In this document: in pieces, positions 36,477 through 47,598 of the stretch
Layout of the letters: each line of letters begins with the position of its first letter
How positions within the stretch are numbered: the stretch's first letter is position 1
Source of the DNA: Daedaleopsis sinensis
Lineage: Eukaryota; Basidiomycota; Agaricomycetes; Polyporales; Polyporaceae
Assembly (NCBI GenBank): GCA_033807695.1
Contig: CM066308.1
Location: forward strand, 1,860,001 to 1,924,000
Direction: 5' to 3'
DNA length: 64,000 bases
The notes under the pieces: generated by a model
Told to the model about the DNA's origin: nothing
Databases searched by the model: none
Seen by the model: only the letters and a program-made list of their open reading frames with translations
Program-made: the position numbers and the translations under genes

Positions 36477-38752
36477 TCACCGCACGGGTGTGATCCACAG
36501 TGGCATCTGCGGGCCAGCTGCCATGTCGCTCTTCACGAGTGGGACCGATAACCCAGCGGCGAAACGGATCATCTCGGGCTTGTCTACGGGAATGCGGAAC
36601 TCGAAGTTCTCCACGAGCTCGATGGCGATGGCTTGCATCTCCATCATACTGGTCAAAGACGCGGAATCAGTTGCAAAGGAGCATCCACGTCGAACGGTGA
36701 GAATACGCACGCGAAGCGCCAGCCAAGGCACGCTTGAAGACCAGCACTGAACGACATGAGGTTCGCGATGACGCCAACGTAGGTCTCGCCCATCTTCCCA
36801 TGCTCGACAAAGCGTTCCGGGTTGAAGATGTTCGCGTCGTCGCCCCAGATCTCTGGCAACCTAAAGTTACCCATGTGAGTGCACCGGTCATGATACGATT
36901 GAGCATCAACGTCGGCGACGCACCGGTTATACCCCCAGAGCGAGACGAAGATGTTGGTCCCCTTCGGCACGGGGATGTCCTTCACAGTCTCCCCAGTGCT
37001 AGTCGTGATTGGGTACGCGAGCGGGATCACATCGTCGCGGCGGGCCACGCGCATGATTGTGTACACAACGGGATGGAGACGGAGGATCTCCTTGAGTGCG
37101 GCAAGACAGTACGTCATCGAGTCCATGTCGCTCATGGAGAAGTCCGCGTCGCCACGCGCGGCGACACGGGCTCGTACAGCCCTGATCTCTTCGCGCATCT
37201 TCGACTGATAGTTGGGGCGCTGCGCTAGCTCTCTGAGAAGCCATGCCAAGATGTTCGATGTCGTCTCGTGGCCTGCCACAGAGGTCGTCAACGCGTATGC
37301 GGTAGGGAAAAGCACGTGTCTCTTACCGGCGAGTATGAAAGTAGACACCTGAGAGTTCATCTCCTTCTCACTGAGTCGTTGCTGTGGGTTCTCCGACGCG
37401 TTTGCCTTGACTGATGGAATGCGATTGATCAGCGAGACGAGAGGTCATACCCATGAAATGTAACATACCGAGGATACTCATCATGTCCTTCGGGTTCTCG
37501 CTCTTGCCCGCTAGAATGGCCTCAGTCTTCTCTTCGATCAACGACTTCGCGAAGTTGTGTATAGTGTCTAAGGTACGGCGGAAACGGATGTGATCCTTGG
37601 TTGGAATGTACTTGACATACTTCAGAATAGACATAGGGATGTGGGGCCAGAATAGTGAGCGGAAGAGGATCGTCCACTTGGAGGGGTATGGGAGAGCATC
37701 CGCACTACCAACTGGTGAGCCATCGTATGCCCTGCAGTCAAAGAAGGATGGCACTTACAACATGTTCTTGTATGCTTCCATGACAGAGTTCAACGAGTCG
37801 TCGAGCGCACCACATTGTATATCAAACCCGACTGCATAACCATCGTCAACACAGTCAGGTCCACGATTATGGGGATGTCACGTACCATCTCCAATCACGT
37901 CCAACGTGCACCGTGCGAGCCACACGTTTACGTCAAGCCGCACTCCAGAAGCACCTTCTTGTTGAAGAATATCCTTCCATTTCTGTCCAAGCTGTGGGCG
38001 AGAATCAGTAAAGGCAATCTTGCAAGGGGACGATGCATATCCGATGCCTTACCTTTTGTGCAGTGCCCCGGAAACAGGGCAAGAACGATTTCAGCTGACT
38101 GGCAGTGAAAGCCGGACTCATGATCTTGCGCATACGCGCATGATCCGCACCTAAGCGTGATGTCAACACAGGGTCGAGTGCACACTTCTCGTGCGTCCTG
38201 CGCCCGGAAAATTCCACGTACCATCGGCGATGAGTATACTGCCATCGCCGGCGAATTCACGAGTGATTTGGCGCGAGACGTGGGTCTTGGGAAAGTGGTA
38301 TCCGGATTTGTGGAAGATATACTGAAAAGCCTAGCAGGGAGCTTAGAATGAAGGACTCCCGATACGGCACGAAATATACCTTGGGGTCGACTATCGCCAA
38401 TGCGTCCGCCTGAAGACATCACATGAAGAAGGACAAGTATCATCAGCCATTAGCACTCACACCCATGCAGTCCTTCAGCCTCCAGGCCGTCCCGTACTCC
38501 GTCATACATTTCGCCTCGAACTCCCCGACTTCCATGTACGAGACCATCTCCTGATTATGCCCTACGGATTTCCGGTGAATCGTGATTAGCGCGAGAAAGT
38601 GGGATTTAGATGTCGAGGCACTCGCCTAAAAGCCAACTCGGGGATTTTGGTCCCCGCACCTTGCGCAGATGACGACCTGTGAGGTAGCGCCTGATACCAT
38701 ACACTAGTATTATACCAGCCCCAGCGAGAAGCACGAATGGCCGCGAATCCAT
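36477..38752 (-). CDS. Cytochrome P450 (second complete copy)
   Basis: About 540 residues, more than ten exons. The N-terminal anchor is MDSRPFVLLAGAGIILVYGI, with the hinge RGPKSPSWLLG and then YMEVGEFEAKCMTEYGTAW. Other parts: C-helix HARMRKIMSPAFTASQLKSF, I-helix FILAGHETTSNILAWLLREL (AGxETTS), K-helix LKEILRLHP (ExxR), and FNPERFVEHGKMGE. The heme loop is FSAGLQACLGWRFA, lacking the Arg normally found two residues before the Cys but keeping F-x-x-G and C-x-G. The join RFA to MMEMQAIAIELVENFEF was confirmed through a GTGCGT-ACCAG intron, and the stop follows WITPVR. It is an ER monooxygenase of a basidiomycete-type family (CYP5037/CYP5150-like flavour, not certain). A TATA run lies upstream at 38891-38899. 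Confidence 0.95.
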
Positions 38753-41700
38753 GATCTAAACGGATGACCGCCGTCAAAACATTTCAGGTAAGGGGGAGCA
38801 TATTCGACTCACAGTCACTAAAGATCTAGAGATGGCAGGCAAGATGGTGAGAGGGACGTCAGTTACATACTTAGTGATATCCTTCGCCGCTATATATATG
38901 AACGCTAGCGCGAACGCGAATCAGACGCGAACTCGCCCTCGAAGTCTATAACGTTGTACATGTAAGGCTATGTCGGGAACGCCCATGTTTCTTTTGAGAA
39001 GATCTTGTCTCAGGCTATAACCTGCTATAACAGGTTACACCAGGTGATGGTTACTTAGTCTCTGATTAGAGCTATGGCTATTCGGAGGGAAGTACTTAAC
39101 TTAGATTGTGGAGCAGGCGTTGTGGGTTTTCATTGGGCGATCCGACGGTATGGCTCTGAATCTGAGTCCCTCAAATACGCTCTATGGACTCGCAGAGTTT
39201 GACGATCAGTGTAACTATACAAGGTAGTTGAAACTAGAATGATACGAACCTTGCGGGTGCCGGGCAGGTAGGCTAAAATGTAGCCGAGATGATTGGGCTG
39301 TTACAAAAGCGCCCATTTCTTCTGATCGAACTTGGTTTTTAGAATTTTGAGCCAATTTTGAGCAAGTCTCCATAAGTATGTCCATGTCAATCCAGAGCAT
39401 GAGCTAAGTACGTTTGGACTAAGCCGCTGCAGATTGGCAATAAGTATTGATAAGTAGTTGTCCGACAGCGGAACGAGCCACGCGCGACAGAGGCATCTGT
39501 TTAGGGAGCAAGTCCGCACGGGTCAAAGGGCTTCGTGATTTTTGTTCCGAGTCTCCCAGTAGACCGATACAGTGTAACGACCCAAGTTGAGGTTCTGAGC
39601 TGTATCGGTCTTGATATGATCGTGGCAAGCGATGCCAGGAGACTCGGGATAGGAGCAGGTGTGGAGAAGCCAGTCATAAAATCTCAGTGCTAACAACTTA
39701 ACAAGCAGTTCATCAGACTAAAAAGGTTGTCGCTGGATAGGTGCAGAGACCCTGACGTCGACAGTGACAGTTCAGACACAACAAAGTTGATTGATGGTCA
39801 GAAGGTGAGGTTGGACAGACGCCCTCTGAGTACAAGCCTGCCGGCGTCTGTCTCACCCAATGCAGCGATAACGGAAGCGATTCGACCAAGCGCGGATCGA
39901 TTCGTGTAGCCTTCAAGTTGACCCGTGCTTTGAGTAATCGACTCCCGGCTCTCGACCTCTCGACCTCTTGAACACTTTGTCCTCCGTGAGCTTAGTTCAC
40001 CATGCTAATATCCCATGCTATCCCTCGGTATTTCACAACAACACTGACTTCAGGGCAGTCTATATCAATCGCTTTCAGTGCTAGCCACTTGGCCGGCCTC
40101 AGTGGGGTCTTCACCAAGTTTGTGCCCCAACGCTCAACGTGGTCTCCCGGGCCACTTCCACGCGAGGGCCCTCCTCCACTGGCATGTATCAGTGGTCCCG
40201 GCCAAGTGCGTCATGCGAGGAGTCCTTCAGCCCATCGATATCAATCTCAGGTGAGACGTCTCCGCACTGTTCTCGACCACGGACTAATTCCGCCGGGCCG
40301 CCTCGTATGGGAACTGCGACAGTCGTGTCTACTGGTACTGTCTCTCAATCGCGCACCTAAGACCCTAAGTTCGTGACAATCGTCAGCGCTGGGGGACTAT
40401 CGTCCCAGTCGAAACGACGGCCAGGCTCAAGCTTCGAGTATACACCCTGAGGCCTGCGCTCCTGAGACGACATCACACGCACAACGTTGCCGCGTGAAGG
40501 AAGGGAACGCCGATCAGGGAGTGCAAACGCTGCTATCGGGTTAAACGGACAATGTGTCAATGGTAAGGCCCACCTCTCCTTCAACCTCTGGGAGACGCCG
40601 TCGATCCTCTGTGAGCCCGTCGTCCTGATCTGTCACCCGAGAGCTTCCTTCCGTGATATTATATGCGGCGTATATAACGTCCAGGAGCCGAGGGTCGTAA
40701 CAAGTTAATAATCTAGGTCAGTGCCAATTAATCGGCCAGTCCCAGTCCCGACTCCCTCGTGATTTCCCGATGCGTATGCTGACGATTTTCCGCGACTCAT
40801 CTCCGCAATGTACTAGGTCACTCAGACTCATGCCAGCATGCGACGCGCTTGAGCATTCGCCGACGATGGGCCCAACCCCTGTTCTCATGTATACATCGGC
40901 ACGTCGGCGACGATACGTGGTAAGTCGACCACACATAACCATCGCTTTGTCGCCGCATCGCATATGAATGCGTATATTTCTGTATAGGTGCTCTGTATTG
41001 TGGAGCTCGAGAAGGGCGCCGCCGACACCACAACCACAGACTTTCCAGACGTTGTCCCGAGGAAGCCTCGGCAAACCTCATTTCCATCGCGTCTCACAGT
41101 CCCACAGGCAGGAGGCTTGCCGTGACCAATAGGACGATCGAGTGGAATTCCGCGCATACGACCTGCCAGTATGCCTTACATTGCGCAGAGTTGTCACACT
41201 CTTGACCACGGGTCATGTCACAGGAGACGAGAATATGATAGCTGGTAAGTAGATTCATAGTTTCCGGCATTCGTGCGGAGCGCGGCTGAAGAATGTGATA
41301 TGTGCTTGGCTTAGCTGGCTTCCATCGTCAAGTCCCAGCTGGCCGAACACACCGGACTACCTTCCATCTCGTCGAACGGCCCATCTCCTCGTGCAAGTGG
41401 CCCATCTTCCATTCCGACGACCTCGCGATCGATGCCTGTATCTCGAATTTCTGACAGCGCTGACAGCGTGATTTTGACGGAAGCCGTGAGCTCTCACAGA
41501 ATGCAACGTACCCAATGGTCGACCAGATCCGACGCAGACGTTCCAACGTGATCTTCTCCTTCACCGAGAGACACCAAATCCATAACCACAGAAGCTGTTT
41601 CCGATCTATGAACAGCGATCCCACGCGGGTCGTTTACCGGACATATGTTGCATATGTTTTATCTCATCCATGCCCGTGCAACGTGCGTGATTTCCGGTCG

Positions 41701-42400
41701 CGGTCTGCCAATCCTCCTCCGTTTCATGTGATACATTGATAGTCCCACGGCGCATCTTTCCAGTGTTCATCGCATCTGCAGTACCCCATGGTAGTAGCTG
41801 GCGGCAACATGCACGTACCGCCGCACAGACTCCGAGGTCCGCCGCGCGACGAACAGACGGCGGGTAATATACGTAGTAAGCACAATCGCCATCTGATCGC
41901 CGCATCGACCCCTGCCAGTGGAAGATTGACCGGCGAACGGGCTCTTCCCTTCTCAGCTAGTGTCTCCGGTGACAAACATACGCTCTCCGAAGCTCTCCGA
42001 CCTTCCCCACTCCCGACGCGGCAGCGAAACCGGTGGAACCACGCATGGCATGGCATTAAGGCATGGTACTTATCACCGCAAGTTCGTATGAGCCCCGCAG
42101 GCGCCCATTCTGATCAGACGCTGCACCGCAATATTTGCGGCCTGTGAGCCGCCGCGACCATGGCGATCGTCGTGCTTGCCTGTCGCAACCGCGAACTATG
42201 ATAAGAAAAGATCGATTGTCATCTTTTCAGCATAGTCGGCTACGGAGACTAACCGCGAACCGGTACTTACACACACGACACGATATGCAAACAACGAAGC
42301 AGGGCGCGTGCGGTATCGCCGGTTGAACATCGCAGCTCCACGCACACCAAACACTGCTTGCTTGGGCAATCAACTGCAACTGCGACGTCTTCAAGGATCA
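38753..42400. other. Gene-poor region, part 1
   Basis: No gene I can defend. A possible decayed or intron-rich coding remnant runs from about 40080 to 41125: Ser-rich open text, a stretch FVTIVSAGGLSSQSKRR then GSSFEYTP interrupted by two TGA codons, and a GTAAGT...TATAG intron-like unit (about 40920-40987) joining RRRRYV to VLCIVELEKGAADTTTTDFP. However, all three frames are open beside it, so this could be chance. Confidence 0.4.
38891..38899 (-). promoter_or_regulatory. TATA box of the second P450
   Basis: TATATATAT run about 140 bases upstream of the minus-strand start at 38752. Confidence 0.5.
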
Positions 42401-44988
42401 CGGATCACAGGCTATAGCGATAAGTACCCTGGAACACCAAGATGTGAGTAATTGCACGCACTCAGTATTGCATCCAACTGGAGATCCAACGCGGACTGCG
42501 CCCAGGCTGCAGCAGGCTGACGCACGCGCGCTGCCCTGTGGACATCGGATGTCGGAGCCCGCCGCCCATGCTCAAGTGTTCTGTGGCCCCAATTAGCCTG
42601 CCGATCCCGCCAATACACCCAACCGCAGCAAGCGCACACGCACACACAAGGCTCGGACATGTCAATGTGCGCTTCGAATCTCCGTGACGGATCACACATC
42701 CCAGGCCAAGTACTGGCATGCAATGGCCGTGTGCCGTTTCACCTAGAAGTGCTGCCGGACTGCGTGCATCTGCATCCCTGCACGGTGTTGGCGGCGGCGG
42801 CGGCGACGAGCGGGCGACCCACAAACTGGAGTTTGCTCAGGCCCTCAGTGCGCAGCACGCTTCCGATCTCATCGATGAGACTTGCCACTACCCAGCTCGC
42901 TCCTCAGCCTCCCTGCAGACCGAGACCGAGGACCAGGAGGCGTGTCCCCGTGTACTGACTACTAATCAGTACTAAGTGTTCAACACACCGACACATCTCC
43001 CACTCCCAACTCCCACGCCTTATGACCAACGACGGCTTGGCGGAAGATGTCCCCAACCTTGGCCTTGGCCTTCCACGCTCCGGGGTCTTTCCCCGCGTGC
43101 ATGCACATACCTATGTCATTCGCGCGCTGCGCAGGGCGTGCTCAGGCTGGCGTGCGAGCTTGATCCTTGGCTGCTGCTTGTTCGTCAGTTTCGCCGCAGA
43201 TCGCCTGCTTCGGCGGCGCCCACGCTTCTGCGCAGTGCCCTCGGGCTCTCTCACTGGTCTCAGTCTCTTCCGCCTTGCCTCTGGCATCGGCCTCCGAGTC
43301 TCTCCTCTCCCTTCTCGAACCCTGCGACACACGCCCGGCGAGTTTCCGAGCTCCCGAGCTCCCGAATCCCGACCACCCAGCTGGAATTGGAACACCGGTG
43401 TACTGCGGAGGGATACGCTTGCTTGCACAAAGACCCTGGCGGCCGTGCCAGTCTCGCACCGAGCGTGGTCGGACGGTGTCGGACGGTGAGAGCGTGACGG
43501 GCATTTCCCGCCCGCGTGCCATTGCGCAAGTTTAATTCCGCGTATTCTCTGTCAGCCGAGCATCGCTGGCGGGACGGATACGAGGGCCTGCGGTCTGAAT
43601 TCTGCGTTCTGCGAAAGCCGTGTTCTGCCATCTCGACTCGTCTGGCGGGGCCGTGCCCAGTGCCCGTGACAGCAGCTCACGTTTCTGGTTCAGTATTCCC
43701 TGGGACGACGGGTACGCCCTCTTATCTGAATCGTGCGCAAGTACCAGCTACGCTAACGCACGTGAGCGACACAGGCGAGTCCGAGGGAAGATGTGTACGT
43801 ACTGCGTGCATATGGCAGCACGCGGCCCCGTCTCGCGAATCGACACCCGGCGGCTTCGCGATTGCCCGTGATCGATGCTCAGACCGTCCGGACCCAGGCC
43901 GTCGCGTTCTCCGGCCTCACTGTCGCCATCGGGCATGTGCATGGTGCTCTCCCCGAACCATATTCTGCGCCGCCGCAAGAGCATGTGGTGCCCTTAATTT
44001 CCTCTCTGCGCCGTGTGCTCTTGACAGGGCTCTACCGCACAAGTGATGTCATTGGAATCGCGACATCCTCCCCGGTCCTGCATCGCGGCGTCGCCCACCA
44101 ACACCTGGCAGACAGGTGCATGAGCAGGGTGAGTGCTCAGTGCGCTATCAAGAGGTGCTATTGCAGCCCCCGGGGTGCCTGACGGGCTTCATCAACTACG
44201 TATCGCATCCGGGTTCTGCATTCAATCGCGATTGACAACTGACGATGATCATCGCGAAGAAGCGCGCCCAGACGCGATGTCATCTCACCTCTAGACCGCG
44301 CCGCCGCTTGCAAGCTCAAGCTCGATACTTACTCTCTTCCTCGCAGTGACACCCCCAGCAGGCTTGCACATGTTCAGTCTTCGGTGCCTCAGGCTGTCGG
44401 GTCGGGTCGGATGCCGAGCCAGAGCCAGAGCTACGCTCGCCCCGGATCGACGGCCGCTCGGAATTGGAACTGGAACTCTCGGAAGTTAGCTCAAGGTTCG
44501 CGCTCGCTCGTGCTCTGCGCAACGCCATGGATATCGAGTCTGCTGGAGTCCGCAATTAGCACAAACGGCACACCAATTCCCGGTACCGGTTGCGCAATCG
44601 CGAAGTACCCGGACGTCGACGTCGTCGTCGAGACGCTAAACATGTCGCGCGGTCGCCGGTCGCACTGACCCCGACGGACGAAGGGGTCCCCGCGCCCGAC
44701 GGCCGACGCGCAGAGTCTATTCGCGTCACGGTGCAAGTACGTACGTACGCACGTCGTGCATTCTCCTGCTCTAAATTGACCTATGCCCTCGCTATCTCCG
44801 TGCCCCCCCCCCCGCGCGCCACTGACATAATTGCAAAGTTTCCTGCCGTGCGGGACCCTGCCGTCCAAAATTCCAAAATACCACACCGCTGCAGCCGGGC
44901 TGACACGACAGAAATACCAATATCAATCATCCGAATTCGATTCCGAATTCGAACCCGGTTTCGCGGGGGCATCGGGCAGCCGTCGCTC

Positions 44989-45020
44989 GTCTTTGTCGTC
45001 GTCGTCGTCTTCGTCGTCGT
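44989..45020 (+). repeat. GTC/TCG triplet repeat
   Basis: Interrupted trinucleotide array (gtcgtcgtcgtc with tct variants), directly visible in the gene-poor region. Confidence 0.85.
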
Positions 45021-46812
45021 GTGGGTCAGGCGGGCTATATATTGCTGGCTCAAGGCTATAACAAGCTTCAGACTGCGTCCGCCGAACGGTGCCTGGCCCT
45101 GATGCGGAGCCTGAGGGGAACGGCAGCGCGTTCGTTTACGTTCTACGTTAACGTTCGTCCGCCCGAAATTGCAAGAAGGACCCTACCCTGCTCGCGCTGC
45201 ACAGTGCGGCCCCGGCCATTCCTGTCGGATCCCGTCGAACGTCGAACCCTGTCGAACCCTGCTGTCAATGCAAACGTCAGGAGCCCGTCCGAGGTCCGAG
45301 GTGCAAACGTTATCGCGTAACGCTGCGCGTTACCTAACGCGGGCCTCCCAGGCCACTGGAGTCGGACGTCGGACGTCGAACCTTGAGCTTACAAGTTGCG
45401 CTTGCACATGCACGCGTCCGGCGGCGGCGCAACATTGGGGAGACCCGTATCAGTGGCAGTATCTGATATCAAGCTTTCGAGCCCAAGACTCGCCTGGACG
45501 ACAATATTAATATGAAGCGCTTCCCGGGCCTTCCTTCTCATCGTCTCCAGGAGCACGGCCGTCGCGAGTTCGAGCTCAAGCTGCGGTCGACTACAGCCTT
45601 AGCCTAAGGGCGATCACTAGGGCCCGGCTCGCGAGTCGCACGTACGTACGTGGCGCGCAGCCGGGGAACTGCGGGTAGCAGGGGTGCGCGCGGCGGCTGG
45701 GAGAGTGCTTGAGGCTCCATGGTGAGTCGGTAAGTGTCCGATAAGTTTCGTATCCAGGTATCATCATGCTGGGGTGGCGACTGATCATGCATGAAGTTAG
45801 ATGGACCGTGCACAGGAAGGGCAAGTTACAGTAACCTCGCATCTTGCTCGTATCCGGTATGGGGCTGATGTCTTGATGTCTTGGAAGTTGGGTGTGCACA
45901 TTAATATTGCACCGTGCGTGCAGCTGTAACCGCCGCTGTCGTGCGTCTCGTTCGATGCTGCGATATTGAACTCTGTCGTTCTTGATCGAGCACCACAATA
46001 GGCTCACTGCCTCAGGCTTGCGTCGCCTTCGTTCGCCTTCGCCGACTTGGCACGGTATGTTCTGGTTCAAACACGACTGTAATGTCCTCGACGCGCCCTG
46101 TTCATGTTCAAGTTGTCGAGAAGAACTCAGTACTCAGTACTCAGCGACAGAAGGGAGCAAATCGCCAAGCCAACTCAACCTCGACATCCGACGGAACTCT
46201 GCCTATACCCATGGCCAGTTGCCTGCGAGTTGCCTTCGAATTCAAGCTTAAGTCGGCCTTGGTCAGTCGCCCATGGCACGGCCGCAATAGGGCATACCAT
46301 TGTACATGTCCGGACTCCGGCACCAGCAGCATGCCCGCGTCGCACGCCGACGGCACCCTGGCACCTTCCTGGAACCCTGGAACCCTGATGGCGGAACCCC
46401 GCGAAGCAGCCTGAGCGCGCGCGTACGGTGTGCCCAGCGTGACCCTCCCCGTCCTTCCCCGTCCACTGTCCCTTGCGTGATTCAGCATTGAGCAGTCCGG
46501 GGCAACCGCGGCGGACCCTGTAGGACCCAGGCACTTGCGCATTCAATACCCATTTGCTTTATTCCGTTTCCCCGTGCGCGCTGCGTCAGCTGGAGATGTG
46601 CCCACTGGGTAATCACTAGCCGAGGTAAGCTCAGAGCACTGCTGCGCTGGAGAACGCGGAACGCGCAGACGTCAACGAGGATAAGGTTCTGTTCGCGGCG
46701 GACGCGGAAAAAATGTGTGTGTGTGTGTGCGTGCGAGAGATTACAAGATGCGCGAGGATAGGTAGCGTACAGTACACTTCGACAACGACCAATGATAAGA
46801 GCAATAGCAGTC

Positions 46813-46841
46813 CCAAAACCAGAACCAAAACCAAAACCAGA
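46813..46841 (+). repeat. Short AAAACC/AGAACC-type tandem repeat
   Basis: About five imperfect six-base units (aaaacc, agaacc). Not the telomere repeat TTAGGG or its complement. Confidence 0.85.
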
Positions 46842-47075
46842 ATTTAACCGTAACGCCGACACCGGACACTGGTGCTCGCAGTTTCTAGGCACCGCGGGCT
46901 CTCAGCCCTGAATCGCCGTTGCATACGCGCGCGCGCGGGGCTAGAGGGGGGGCCTCGCGGGTCGTCGACGTCGACGTCCGTTCTGTCCGTAATGAAACAA
47001 CGTTGATTGCAGATACACAGAGCGGAGCGGACATCAAGAGGGGCCCGCTGGCCCATTCAGACGGCCAGTCGGGCG

Positions 47076-47106
47076 GGGGATGGGGATGGGGATGTGCATG
47101 TGCATG
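47076..47106 (+). repeat. GGGGAT / TGTGCA short tandem repeats
   Basis: Three GGGGAT units directly followed by two TGTGCA-type units. Confidence 0.85.
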
Positions 47107-47400
47107 CGGGCGGGGAGGGGCACCGCGTCACACCGAATTTGAGGTGGAGGATGAGGTCAGGTTTGTAGGGGGTGCGAGGGTGAGGTCCGAGGTAGGAGGA
47201 GGAGATGCATGATGGAACGTCTACGCGGCAATCGTCAGCGTCTGCACCAGCACAGCAAAGCACAAGGGAGGAGATGGGTGGTCGGGCTAGTCCCAGAGCG
47301 GAAGGGCAAATCACCGTGTATCAGAGCGGGACACACACCTCAGTCCACGAGCCAGACATTGACGTTGACAAGAAAGGAGCGGGCGAATTGCTCGGGCGAT

Positions 47401-47598
47401 TTACCAGTCCGCGACGGTGACCCAAGCCTCCCGGCGCTCAGCGGGCTGCTGCAAGGGGCGGTGCGGTCAGCGTAGGTAAGCGGTTCGGTTGGTAGGCGAG
47501 ACACGTACGGGTACGGGGACGGGGCCCGCCTGGACGGTAGCGACGGCGGACGCGACGACGGCGACGACGGCGAGGATGTAGCGGAGGGAGGCCTGCAT
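47401..47598 (-). CDS. Tiny predicted secreted peptide (45 residues)
   Basis: Two exons. Exon 1 (47598-47509) encodes a textbook signal peptide, MQASLRYILAVVAVVASAVA then TVQAGPVPVP, with a plausible cleavage after the AVA or VQA motif. A 60-nt intron (47508-47449) has GTACGT donor and TTGCAG acceptor in phase 0. Exon 2 encodes QPAERREAWVTVADW and a TAA. The mature product would be only about 20 residues, without cysteine. Size and end resemble precursors of small secreted or pheromone-like peptides, but there is no C-terminal CaaX box, so it is not a classical basidiomycete mating pheromone. It is the only splice-consistent gene in about 11 kb. Could still be a chance combination. Confidence 0.42.

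Larger units (their letters stand above)
42401..47400. other. Gene-poor, GC-rich region, part 2
   Basis: Many long but mutually overlapping open frames on both strands, a pattern expected of GC-rich non-coding DNA. None shows a domain, splice-consistent exon chain or codon structure I recognise. Simple repeats are frequent: a poly-C run near 44803, GTC/TCG triplets near 44989-45020, a TGTG run near 46713, AAAACC-like units near 46813 and GGGGAT units near 47076. Confidence 0.55.

Noticed and set aside
42976..44182. Several long overlapping frames on both strands (100-176 codons)
   Set aside because: All are GC-rich, rich in Arg/Pro/Ser/Ala, mutually overlapping and without any domain or consistent splice chain; expected by chance in such composition.
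46813..46841. Possible interstitial telomere repeat
   Set aside because: The units are AAAACC/AGAACC and not CCCTAA or TTAGGG.
47401..47598. Reading the tiny secreted peptide as a mating pheromone precursor
   Set aside because: It lacks the C-terminal CaaX box and instead has a signal peptide, unlike basidiomycete lipopeptide pheromones; no STE3 receptor gene is present in the window.
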